Below, in pieces: positions 22,713-33,719 of a stretch of DNA of 64,000 nt; the first letter of the stretch is position 1, and the number at the start of each line of letters is the position of its first letter. Under the pieces are notes generated by a model. It had not been told where the DNA came from and did no database searches. It saw only the letters and a list, made by a program, of their open reading frames with translations. Both the position numbers and the translations under genes were made by a program. The stretch is from positions 624,029,740-624,093,739 of the forward strand of contig NC_081415.1 of the NCBI RefSeq assembly GCF_030272615.1, written 5' to 3'. The stretch is from Cryptomeria japonica (Eukaryota; Streptophyta; Pinopsida; Cupressales; Cupressaceae).

Positions 22713-24065
22713 ATGGAAGGCTACAAACAATCTCGAAGGATTGTGTATCTACAAGAAGAGCTGGATAATGCAAATCAAGTGATTGCAGACATGCAAAGGC
22801 AAATGCAAAAATCTCTGAAAGTAAGGAGAAGATTATCTGATGACTTGCAGGATTCCCAAGAGCTAGTGGAACAAATCAAGACATCATCTAAAAATAGTAT
22901 ATCTGAAGAGACTGAAGAAATGATTGGAATGTTGAAAGAAAAGAACAAAGCATTGGCTGATCAACTGAAAGAAATGAAAAGAGAACATGAACATTTCAGT
23001 ACACAGATGACTGAAAATCTAGATGCATTAAGGATAGCTGAGGATAAAGCAAGAGATCTACAAAGAGAGAAACAACAACTTGAAGTTCTAGTATCTGATA
23101 AAGATGATGAAATCATAAGGTTAACTGGTATTCAACAAAATATGACAGATCAACTAGGTCATGCACATCATGAAGCAATTCTGAAGAATGATGAAAATCA
23201 ATCATTGAAACTTGAAGTATCAAGGTTGACTGGTGAACTTGAAATAGAGAAGAAATCCAAAGAATCATTGGAGAAAAGTTATGAAGCATCAAAGATGTTG
23301 GATGAGCAACTAAATACAAGAAGACCCTAAAAAGATGGAGGACTCGGTTACAAAAGAAAAGAATCAACCGAGAAAGGAATTCATACTACCGAGAGAGGAG
23401 AATCGTCAAAGCAAGCTAGAAAGAGGAATAACATCAAAAGGAAGAAGCCTATTTGCTACTACTATGGAAATCAAGGTCATACTGCCAACATATGCTAGAT
23501 CAGAAAAGGTAAGCAACCGAATATCACTAAGTTCAATGGATATTGCTACAATTGCAATAAATATGGTCACACACCTAATCAATGTAGGACAAAGTCTATT
23601 AACAACTATCAGAAGACAAAATTCAAAGGGTTTTGTAGAAAATACAAAAGATATGGACATAGTACCGAGAAGTGCTGGTTTAAGCAAAAGAACTACATGA
23701 AGTATCCACACCAAGAAAACACTAGAGGTTACTGAACTCACATAGATCCTTACTGACAATATGCAGCAGTACCATGGGACTACAATACGAGGATATGGTG
23801 CAAATGTTGTGGAAGACATGGACATATTAGTGCCAACTATTTTATAAGATTTGGAATGAACAATCGGAGATCATGGAGAAATCCTAGTATGGCATGTTTT
23901 CATTGTCACAAAGTTGGACATTTAGCTAGAGATTGCAGAGATCAACCGAGAAGAGACACTGAAGAGATAAAAGAAAAATTCAAGATGATTTGGAAAAAGA
24001 AAGAAATGATGTCAAATGAAGAAAGCACCTTTCCTACCGAGTTAGGTGCACCTATTTCAAATTAG
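22713..24065 (+). pseudogene. ORF1 of D: coiled coil plus five CCHC zinc knuckles
   Basis: One frame of 451 codons from ATG 22713 to TAG 24063. Internal stops are at 23328 (TAA), 23496 (TAG after knuckle 1), and two TGAs near 23733 and 23751. Residues about 5-200 form a long charged coiled coil (LQEELDNANQVIADMQRQMQ, then LREKQQLEVLVSDKDDEI-like heptads). Five knuckles follow at 23454, 23544, 23634, 23799 and 23895: CYYYGNQGHTANIC, CYNCNKYGHTPNQC, CRKYKRYGHSTEKC, CKCCGRHGHISANY and CFHCHKVGHLARDC. Knuckles 2 and 5 are complete; in the others a Cys has become Tyr. The usual copia Gag core is not visible. It probably acts as a nucleic-acid-binding Gag-like protein. The start is the first ATG after the primer site; an upstream in-frame ATG at 22497 lies in the LTR. 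Confidence 0.82.
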
Positions 24066-24589
24066 TCAAGAAAAGGTATGAAGGGATTGCACTCTCTAAA
24101 GGTTAAATCATAACAATTCCTATTCTATTATGTACCAAATTCAAAATCTGCATAGTTAAGATGCAATTAGTCAGTTTATATACTATACAGGAAACCTGTC
24201 AAGTCGGTGTCTATAGGAAACCTATCAAGTCAGTTAATAAAAGAAAGTTAGTTACTCGGTTAAAACAAAAAAAGGTGTAAATCAGTAAGAGGTGAACCGA
24301 GTGCATTTAATGTCTTGACCTAACTTGCACGGAGCTCGATAAGGTATTTTTGACTACTTAAAAGTGTTTTTGTGGTCATTTTCAATCACCCAAGTTTTTG
24401 AGAAGCAGAGCAGAGCGAATCAAAGTGATCAAACTTCATTTAGAGCAAATTTTGAGGTATTTACATCAATCTATTCACACTGTTTAGCTGGTTTTCGATC
24501 TAATCAAATTGCTATTGTCTATCGAGTGTAAAGCGTAAGTCATTTGTAAACCCTAAGGATAATTTGTCAAATCTTACCTGAAACCTACC
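24066..24589 (+). other. Spacer between the two ORFs of D
   Basis: About 520 bp, AT-rich, with no credible ORF. It contains a short duplicated phrase (AGGAAACCTGTCAAGTCGGT and AGGAAACCTATCAAGTCAGT near 24190-24235) and several ACCGAG or ACTCGG words. It could hold a subgenomic promoter or an intron; I see no proof. Confidence 0.4.
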
Positions 24590-27500
24590 ATGGCGCACAA
24601 GATCCAAGACCCCATAGTTGTCCAAAATGTGGAGAAGCCCTCACTGAAATATTCCTTAACTCCCAAAGTTGCCTCAGAACCGGATGACAAAACTGCATTT
24701 TCACTCATCCTGGATCAAGTCTTGTTAGTAGAAGATGTCAAATTCTTCACCAAATGCCATGTTGAGGAACTTGGTCATGTAGAGATTAGTGACACATATG
24801 ATGAACTTTGCACTGATGGCAAACTGGATAGCAAATTTGAGCATCTCAAAATCAAGGGATTAACTAAAGCCCTAGTCTATCCCTGTGTGTTCAAACCCCA
24901 GTGGGTTAAGTTTGTCTTGAGCAGAGTACATGATGATTTCATGTGGCTACAAGAGAAACTATTTAAGATCACTAAGGAAATATTTCACCTGATCATCGGG
25001 TATCCCATCTACGATCATGCACGAGCACAAACAATGATATCACAAAAGGAGCTAATCATTCTAACTGGAGTAGAATTTGATTACCGAGGACTGAAATTGA
25101 ATAATGTCACTGATGCAGAACTCAAGTTTGTAATTAGAGTTATTGGTTACTATTTCTTCCAATCTGCAAGGGAAAACAGTGTACCATGTGCTGCAGTTGA
25201 CTTGGCCTACAAAATAGTGAAGAAGGGAATGAAAGTAGACTTGTGTGAAGTACTACTGAAGAACTTGTTTGAGAATTTGAACACAATAAGGAATCCAAAG
25301 AAGAACAACTCAAAAAATACACTAAAGTTCAGTTCACTACTTATATGTATGTTCTTCTACTTTGAGAAGTTCTTTCCCTTAGTTGGTAAAGTAGTATGGG
25401 AGCTACACCGACCTATCACCCATCAGATCAATGACTTCATCAAGAAGTTAGGAGATAACTTTAATGATATCATGGATGATTACTTCAGCAAATTTCAAGA
25501 GAAAATGCACAACAGGTATAGGATTCCACCATAGCTGGTAGAAAAATACAAGGACAATATATGTTTTGAGGTCGATACTGATTATTGTTATGTGAATGTT
25601 GTTGAACTAAGGACTCAATCATTGCAACCAATGGATTATGAGATTGATTATGATATAACATAGCAACAAATTGATGCCTATTTATCCTTGCCAAGGCATG
25701 CAACTAAACTAAGGTATGTAACCTATGAAGAGGTGAAGGAGAAAGTAAAAATGAGCATTGTAGTACATAAGGCTACAAGAAAAGCTACAAAAATGATAAA
25801 GATTTTATCTGAGAAATTAGGAGAAGAATCCTCCTCTACACCTGTCAAAGGCAATCTTGCCATTACCGAAGAGGAATCAGAAGCTCAAGAGGCTGCAATA
25901 ACATTGAGCACAGAGTTGCCAAAGGGTAAAGTTCTGAAAAGAAAGAAACAGGACATCACAAAGGCCCTGCCGACTCCACCAACAAAGAGACCCAACACTA
26001 GAGCATCAGCTGCATCATCAAGTAAGAAGAAAAAGAGTGTTACTACACCAAAGGTAACCAAGACCTATAAGAAATCTACTCGAACACTCATTTTGGCAAA
26101 AGAGTCAAGTGATACAGAGTCTGATGATGCAAATAAATTCTAGATTGTGAAAAGCAAAAAGGTAAATATTCACAGTGTTGAAATTTTTTGTGCCAATCTT
26201 AAAGAATACGGTGGATTTATAGGATTTAGATATGTTAAGTATGAGACTAGAAATAATAATTAGAAGTGACAGATTCAAGAAGCTGTCATCTTTACACTTC
26301 TGAAGTTTTGGCTAGCTCCATTAGAACTAGCAAAGTCACTTCTAAGTGAACTATACTTACATATTGATAACAGATGGAAATATGCAATGGACTCAGAGAG
26401 ACAAATAAGAGAAAGAAGTCTAGTCCATCTATTTCCTGACATGTCTATAATAGAAATCAAGGAGCATTTGACCACATACAATTATAAATTTCTTGTGAAA
26501 CAAAGAGCCTTAAAATTGATGAATGGGCTATACATTGATGTGGAGAATGAGACAAAAGCCAAGTGGCATGAGATCTTCAAACAAAAGGATGTCAGTGAAC
26601 AATCTCAAATTGAAATTGTTGATGTCACCAAGCAAGATCCAGATGTCACCGAGGAAGGTCCAAACCCAGTTGACACTATTCAAATTGATGAAGATGTAAT
26701 GGATGAAGCAGCACCAGAGCAGGAAATGATTGAAGGCACTACTTATGCAAAACCTGTCTCTAGTGAATCTGTCTTAGAACAAGTTCATCCTTATCTGCCG
26801 GTGAAGCCACTTGTCTCAACCAAATCTCCCAAGGACACTGAGCAAGGCACTGAAGGTAACAAATCTGAAGCTGTGGGAGATACAACCAAAGATCAGATGT
26901 CTCAAGCACATACAAGCACTGCAAATGTTACAGCTAAGACCCCTAGCACCAAGCCACCCAAAGACACTACAATGGCTACAAGAACTGACCAAAGTGTTGC
27001 ATCTACCGAGCAACCTACCAAGGATCAGCAAGCCTCACAAGCACTTGTCTTAGTGCCACCGATCAAAGGCAAAGAGAAGAAGGTGAGAAAGCATGGTTTC
27101 AAATTTGACTTATCTAAAGCAATCGTGTTGCCCAATGTAGACATCTCCAAATTGAAAGGGAAAGAACTCACTGAATTCGGTGAACTATGCAAAGTAAAGG
27201 CTAAACAGGAGAAGCAACAGGCCATACAGAAAAAGAATAAAGTACTTTAGAAGGTTAGGACACTACTCACAGAAATGTTACCTTCAGCAACAGTGCCACC
27301 CGATGCAGCCATCCATATTCAACTGGATGAACTCCTAAGTCAGATTGAAACATCTGGAGTTGATGCATCTGAGTACTTAAGCAAGCTCAAGGATAAAGAG
27401 CTAACTGCTAAAATGATAAAGGAAGTACAGAAATCGATTGCTATTGGCAAGGTAAAACTTGTCAAATTCATTGCTGAGTTGTCCCCTCAACTCAAGCATA

Positions 27501-27958
27501 TTCTTTATTTATTCCAGAAACTATGTACATTTTCCTTATTCATTAAAGATGTCAAAAAAAAAATTGATGCAATTGAGAAAGAGATCACTGATCTCTCAAC
27601 TAAGTTGACCACTGAGCCTAATTCAGTTCGGAATTTTTATACAAAGCTTCAACAGTTCATGGCTCAATAGTTAGAACTGAGGAATGAAGAGCATAAAATA
27701 AGGATGGATATAATGACCCTTCAGACATTATTCCATCCTCATCTCTCATCAGTATAGGAACATATCAACAGAGCTACACGCCTATCAACTACACAAGAGG
27801 GAAGCACTCTTGATGGCTTAATATCACTCTTATCTGATATTCAAGCAAAAAATTCATTAATGGAAAGTGTAAAGGATTCATTCTCAATTGCCCTCACTGA
27901 CGTCCAGACCAAGTATAAGTCTATTTTTGATCAGTTACTGCCTCCAAATGGAAATTGA
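24590..27958 (+). pseudogene. ORF2 of D: ~1,120-codon protein of unknown family
   Basis: A single frame from ATG 24590 to TGA 27956 (1123 codons) with internal stops at 25532, about 25661, 26141, about 26261, 27248, 27668 and about 27758, mostly TAG, and no frameshift. Residues 1-310 look globular and mixed alpha/beta (DYRGLKLNNVTDAELKFVIR, then FSSLLICMFFYFEKFFPLVG, a hydrophobic helix). About 370-515 is basic, Lys/Ser/Thr-rich linker (KRKKQDITKALPTPPTKRPN, SSKKKKSV) that resembles a nuclear signal region. About 560-650 is a second globular patch. About 690-850 is disordered Thr/Pro/Gln. About 900-1020 is helical and charged (DVKKKIDAIEKEITDLSTKL), a likely coiled coil. No transposase, RT or protease motif is seen. 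Resemblance to plant transposon-associated proteins is only an impression. Confidence 0.7.
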
Positions 27959-28336
27959 GTTTTTGATGTTTGTCAAAAAGGGGGAGTAATATTATGATAC
28001 TACATAGAGGAAAGTAATACCCAGCAAAGGGGGAGTAATTCTATTATTGGAGACTAATACAGTTTTGATAACATAATTTTGAGTATTGTATACAAGGGGA
28101 GTATACCGAGCAGAATATATAGAGCATTCAGAGCACACAAGCCCAGAACATAACCGAACATGCCAAATTCAGAGTTATGTACAAAATAATGATAAGGGGA
28201 GTATATCTGCATATACTATCTCATTGACTATTGTATATATTTTCAAGTGTAGTCATTTTGCAAGTATATAGTTTTTGAGTTATGACTTTGAAAGTAGTTT
28301 TTGTCAAACATCTTAACTAATGTCAAAAGGGGAGAT
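27959..28336 (+). other. 3' noncoding region of D with five purine tracts
   Basis: No ORF of note. Five similar purine words occur: AAAAAGGGGGAGTAAT (27975), AAAGGGGGAGTAATT (28026), AAGGGGAGTATA (28094), AAGGGGAGTATA (28194) and AAAAGGGGAGA (28325). The last directly precedes the LTR and is the probable plus-strand primer. Confidence 0.7.
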
Positions 28337-29512
28337 TGTTACTACTTATCAAATTGCCATTAGTTTTATATCCAAATTCATACTATATATTCTAGTCGGT
28401 TAGTATTACTGAATCATGCAGTTGGTACACATAGAGAAGTTGGTATGAACAGTCTAGTCGGTTACAGAAGAAAGCAGTCACAGAACGCAGTATTCACCGA
28501 GTTGTTTACTGAGTATTGTTTCATGGCTACCTAGCAATAAAGTTAACTCACCGAGTTGATATTCACCAAGTGAAATGTTTTACCAAATACATTGAACCTA
28601 GTCATGCACATAAAAATGTGTTACAAGATTGAGGCACATCTAACCATTTTACATTGGAAATTGCACTAGGAGATTGTGTATGATTACAAGGTCAACCTAA
28701 CCAATGAAATATTTGTTTAGTTATTCATTGGAAGAATGTTTTTGTAAGATCGAAGCAATGAATTAGATCACCACTGTAAGAGATCTATTTATACAGCATG
28801 ATTTTAGGGTTAGAAAAAATAGATAGATGTGAGATATGTGTGTGTATGCATGAAGGAAGACTATTACAGAGACACAAAGAGGTCACCGAGAAGGTTATCA
28901 GTGAATAGTTGAAGAACATAGTAAACAAAAGGGTTTATTGAGTTACAATATGGGTTACCGAGGTATGCTACAAGCTAGGTAATCTTATTCTAAGCACACA
29001 GAATCTGCTATAGCATTTCAGATGTAAAGTTGTAGATATTTGTAATGATTTTATTGTAAAATTGTGAAGTTGTAAGAGAAACCTTTAATAGGGTAAAAGA
29101 CTCTAACCAAGTCTATAAATTGTAAATCCTTTAACCAGGTGCAACATTTATATAGTGTTGTAAAATCCTTTAGTAAGGTAGATCTAACAAATCTTGATAC
29201 TCCTAACAGGGTAAGCTATCAGAAATAGCTAAATGTAGCTCTAACCGAGCAATCTTTATTATTGCAGTAGTGAAGTTGTGGGTGCCATCCCCACTATAGT
29301 TTTTCTCTCTAACCAAGAGTTTCTATGTAACCAAAATATATGTGTTATGGAGTGAATCATGTATGATTGTTATCTATTTGTTTTAATTTTATTTTATGTT
29401 ACTGCATTATTCTATTTATGCATAACAGTAAGGTTATTATTGAAGAAAAGTTTTGGAGTACTGATTCACCCCTCCCCTCTCAGTACATTAGCTTTCCATA
29501 TTGGGCCTAACA
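28337..29512 (+). repeat. 3' LTR of element D
   Basis: A 1176-bp LTR matching 21474-22650 with scattered single-base differences, mainly transitions. The reading frame at 29359-29541 lies in the LTR and repeats the start of the false extension seen at 22497. Confidence 0.94.
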
Positions 29513-29780
29513 GCCAATCACTCTCCCTCAGATTCACATAATGTGTGCTAACAGACCCCATTGGAGATGTGGATAGTCCTTGGTGCCATACTCTGATGAC
29601 AATATCGAGGATGTCACGACATTCTTTCCATGGAACCTGCTTATTATGGACTACACCAGCATTTTCATGGGTTATGGTAGTCCATGGCCAACATGGAGGT
29701 TTGTAAGGATATAGAGTAGATTCCCAATGTAGAGGAGGTCCTCTAATTAAAATTGTATAACTACTCATGTATGACTATGC
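29513..29780 (+). pseudogene. Unassigned coding-like fragment right of D
   Basis: One frame has a gene-like stretch (SLVPYSDDNIEDVTTFFPWN, then MDYTSIFMGYGSPWPTWRFV) from about 29545 to 29750 with several stops. It may be the continuation of the exon scrap left of D (21235-21473), but the join is not clear. Family unknown. Confidence 0.35.
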
Positions 29781-29949
29781 TATTTTTTATAAAATAGTTA
29801 ATTTCTATGGTTACATAGCCAATCTTTATATGTCGTTTGTCTTGAATGTTTACGATTTATATATTTGTGTCAGTTTTGTTTACAATTTATATGTTTGTCT
29901 TTATGCACTTTAAATGTCTAGAAACCAATACACTTTATATGTTAATTTA

Positions 29950-30217
29950 AATCTAATAAATACAATCCTTTCTCTTAACATGTCATAGGCATTAAGTCTA
30001 CTCTAAAAGGAATAGCATTGATTTCTGTAATAATGCAATTTTGATATGCAATGAAATTAAGATGTGAGATATGGAATGCAGATAATCTAATAAATATAAT
30101 CCTTTCTCTAAACATGTCATAGGCATTAAGTCTACTCTAAAAGGAATAGCATTGATTTCTGTAATAATGCAATATTGATATGCAATGAAATTAAGATGTG
30201 AGATATGGAATGCAGAT
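29950..30217 (+). repeat. Tandem duplication, 134-bp unit
   Basis: 29950-30083 and 30084-30217 are almost identical, starting AATCTAATAAATA and ending GGAATGCAGAT. I count four differences by eye. This is a recent local duplication. 30218-30536 is AT-rich with no gene. Confidence 0.9.
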
Positions 30218-30536
30218 GTGTAAATTGTGAACACTTGGATTGAAGACAATTTTCTCTCCTTCATGATGATGCAAGTATGTCAATGTTTTGTATAAGATAT
30301 ATCAATTAATTAAGATTAATTAAGGAGGATAGGTTTTAGAAATGCATTATTAGTACAATATAAACAATCCATTACATGTCATCAAAGGGAATGGTGCAAG
30401 AAAATCAAAGACAACATGTATAACACTAGCATATAGTATAAAATAATATCATAAGTGATCAACAAGGAAACTTAAAAATTTAACATAAATTACATATAGT
30501 ACAAATTATCAACAAAGTTGTCAAACATGGTAAATA

Positions 30537-31062
30537 GAGTCCGCGAATTGACTAACACAATAGGGATTGACTAACACTCGTGTTAGTTGCCCATTTTACA
30601 CTGTCAATTTTGCTATTAACCATTAGTCCTCAAATTACAACCATTAGTTTCATGTGTTAGTGACAAATTAGTCAATCGCAACCGTTAGTTTTGCATTTTA
30701 GTGATAGGTTAGTCAATTGCAACTGTTAGTTTTGTGTGTTAGTGACAGCTTAGTCAATCACAACCATTAATTGCAAAATCGACGGTGTAAAGTGCGTGAG
30801 TAACATGTGTGATAGTCACTTTGTACTCTCTTTGTGAAGCTAGAATAGACGCATCCCCCATTTCCTTTATGCCTAGGAAACGAAAAAATTGACTAACACT
30901 AACACACCGCATTAGTCCTTTTCACTGATTTGCTGACTGGCAGGCTGCCATTTCCTTTATGCTCGCAAAATGAAGAAATCAACTAACATGGCATGTTAAT
31001 CAACTAACATGACATGTTAATCGACTAACACGATGTGTTAATCAACTAACATGACGTGTTAG
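30537..31062 (+). repeat. Cluster of GTTAGTCAATCGCAACC-type repeats
   Basis: Four to five degenerate copies of a unit built on TTAGTGACAGGTTAGTCAATCG and ACTAACACNNGTTAGT fill 30545-30810. They are followed by an inverted-repeat end (AGCTAGAATAGACGCATC near 30838) and a 21-bp array at 30979-31062. The motifs are those seen at 16.7-17.2 kb. No gene. Confidence 0.7.
30979..31062 (+). repeat. 21-bp palindromic tandem array, four units
   Basis: Units start at 30979, 31000, 31021 and 31042. Each has the core TAACATGNCATGTTA, itself close to a perfect palindrome. Differences between units are mostly transitions. Possible protein-binding array of the DNA transposon; inference only. Confidence 0.85.
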
Positions 31063-31314
31063 TCAATTTCACCGTGAGATGGCGACGTGGAATTGGCGGG
31101 TAGCCAGTCAACGAATCAAAAAAAATGACTGACTAACACTTGTCACATATATATGAAGTGTTACTTTCGATTTGAGTTTCTTTGTTTACAGAATACAAGT
31201 AGAACTAACCTGCATGTTATACTACACCTTTTCCAGGTGGCTGAAGCTATTGTGACTCCAAAACAAACCTTTCATGTGGTAAAGCTTAAATAGTTAAATA
31301 ATCATTGATCTATA

Positions 31315-31566
31315 TTTAATATTTATGAAGAATAATAGTCATTGGGTAGTCTATCTTATGGACTTGTGATTAAGGTTATCCATCATTTATAAATAAGCAT
31401 TTTTCAGTCTTCAATAAGCAACTATTATAAGTAGGTGGAATTTAATATTTACTAAGAAGAATACCTCATTGAGCAGGCTATCTTACATACTTGTGATTCA
31501 ATTTATCCATCATTTATAAATAAGCATTTTTCAGTCTTCTATAAGCAACTATTATAAGCAAGTGGA
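31315..31566 (+). repeat. Tandem duplication, 126-bp unit
   Basis: 31315-31440 and 31441-31566 share TTTAATATTTA...CATCATTTATAAATAAGCATTTTTC-type sequence with moderate divergence. No coding. The rest of 31567-32214 holds an A/T run near 31848 and nothing else I can support. Confidence 0.75.
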
Positions 31567-32214
31567 AGTTAAGAAAAATTGCCATCATACAATCAGTGGT
31601 TCTTTTAAATCCACTATATAAAAACCTTTAACCTATAGTTAGGTTTTAGGTATAGATTCACCCACCTTGGTTTGCAAAGACTAATTGGGAAGTCATTAAG
31701 AGAAGTGCAAAAACCATTCATCATACAAGACGTGTAGAAAAGCCACATAGAACCATTCAGAAAGCATGAAAAAGTGTACAACAAACCAATCATTAACCAT
31801 TGAAGCTGGGAAGCATTGAAGGTGTTTCAGTGAAGTGAATCACATTTTTTTTTTTTGACAAGGTGGCAAGGCCACTTAATATGTTTTTACAACTGGTTCA
31901 AGAAGGGCTCCTGAAGAAAATAACCAGAAAGAAAAACTTTGGTCAATCAAGTTTAATGAAAATAACCATTCATGAAGCATACAAAGTGTTTTCCTAAGTG
32001 AAAGAATATGTCTGATTACAAAAAGTCTGAACCACTACTAATGTTTTATTGAACAGGAGTCGGCAATATACATCTACAAAACTTTTGTAACAGTGCAAGT
32101 CTGCTATACAGGCATAGGTTGAGTATTTAAATGACTTTTGTTTCCCCTAGTGGTCAGAGTAAGGGGAGGCACATCATCTTCATCAGTTACAGAGGCAAAC
32201 ACCTCCACGTACCT

Positions 32215-32702
32215 TCATTTCCAATATTGAGCACATTGTGCACAAACATCTAGTATGCCCTGCATTTGGTCACTTATGATTTTTCTTTTTTTAGCACACG
32301 CCTCACACACTACCTCGTGTCTCTCATTTGCCATATGCAAACCATGCACTTCCAGTTGAAGGTCTGTATTATTATCTTCCAAGTCCATGACCTTGTTATT
32401 GAGTTCCATGCATTTCTTATTGAGTTCAGTGCATTTCTTATTGAGTTTAGTGCATCTCCTTTCACTTTAGTGAGTCTCCATCCAAGATCAGAAACAATCC
32501 CCTTTAGCCTTTCATTTTCAGCATGGGCCATATCGACCTGCTGCGTTAGCAGTTCTACGCACATGGCATCAAACTTCATTATGTGCATCCCATTGTTCTA
32601 GTTTGCAAAGGGTGATGGTGGTTGTCTTGCAGACTTCCCTAAACCACCATCAGACATGAGAACATCGGTCGTCCCATTTGCCTTTGAATCCATAGCAGGC
32701 AT
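32215..32702 (-). pseudogene. Reverse-strand coiled-coil protein remnant
   Basis: Read on the reverse strand from ATG 32702: a short Ser/Gly/Pro-rich head, a TAG near 32598, then a heptad-rich region (VDMAHAENERLKGIVSDLGW), three 21-bp repeats encoding LN-S-IRNA, a frameshift near 32405, and a tail with a CEACAKKRK and a CAQCAQYWK Cys pair, stop at 32215. An acceptor-like TTTGCAG (reverse, near 32774) suggests an upstream exon. No family recognised. It may be part of the gene content of the MULE domain. Confidence 0.45.
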
Positions 32703-33719
32703 TATGTTCTATGGAACAAATATTTCAACACTCTTTCTTTTTCCTGTTCATGCTCTTCCCATTGCCATCCCTGCAAACAATGCCAACAAGAAGTATCAGT
32801 AAACAAGTGAGCAAGACAACATTAAAAATGCAGGAAACAATAGTTTATGCCAACAAGAAATGAAAAGCTATCTGTTGCATTTTTTGGAATGAATAACATT
32901 ATGTACAATACAAAAGTTAACGTGTTCACTAAAGTTGACCTGTTCACTAAAATGGGCACTTGGGTGGCAGGTTACCTATCAATTGGGAATCCATTTTTTG
33001 GGAAGATAACTCCGTCAATCACCACTCCTCGTCCTACATCCAACTTATTACACATCTACCATGAAACTATAACAAAAGTCTGGTGTATTTGAATAGATAT
33101 TTTTTTTTGGTTATTTTTTTATTGTTATTTCATTTCAGATCCAGTGTTAAAAAATAAACAATAACAATGGTATATTCAATTTTCGTAAGCTACAGTGGAA
33201 AGAGCACTTGGTTCACAATTTCAATCAAACATTCTACTTGATCTGTATATGTAAAAGAGTTGCAGGGACCCTATTGCTACACAATAACAAAACCTATGCA
33301 TATGCAATATATAAGAGACCTTGAACAAAACTTGAACAGTAAACGACTATCATCAACTTTATTGTACCATCCACTATCATTATTAAAAATGTTGCACACT
33401 AAAGATAGGTTTGTGAAGTTATTAAAGGGTAGTTGATGGTGCACGATCACCATGAAATAACAGGAACACAGATAATGGACACAAACCACAGTTATGTTGC
33501 TTAAAATAGCAGGAAAGGTTGAAAATAAAGTAAAATTCATCTAAAACATAAACAATAATTGAGAGGGTTTAAACTATGGTAAGGTAAAAGCCATGTCAAT
33601 ATAACATCTCCAAATCCCATCTAAATAGTCTATCAAGATTGATCTTTGACCACAGTATCTCTCTCTAAATATTAGGAAAGAGGAATAATAACTATAATCA
33701 AAGAATATTATTGCCTCCA

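Larger units (their letters stand above)
21474..29512 (+). mobile_element. LTR retrotransposon D without pol
   Basis: An 8039-bp element: LTR 21474-22650, initiator-Met primer site 22653, ORF1 22713-24065 (coiled coil plus five CCHC knuckles), ORF2 24590-27958 (unassigned), purine tract, LTR 28337-29512. No protease, integrase, RT or RNase H motif is present in any frame, and the two ORFs fill the interior, so this looks like a distinct non-autonomous design and not a simple deletion. Flanks are GCTAG (left) and GCCAA (right), which are not a clean duplication; two transitions would reconcile them. It lies inside the MULE domain. Confidence 0.88.

Noticed and set aside
23335-23700. 121-codon frame inside ORF1 of D
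   Set aside because: Out of frame with the knuckles; the knuckle frame (same phase as 22713) explains the sequence.
29466-29768. 100-codon reverse frame right of D
   Set aside because: It starts in unassigned flank and runs into the LTR of D; the forward frame over 29545-29750 looks more protein-like.
32266-32601. 111-codon forward frame
   Set aside because: Shadow of the reverse-strand coiled-coil sequence.
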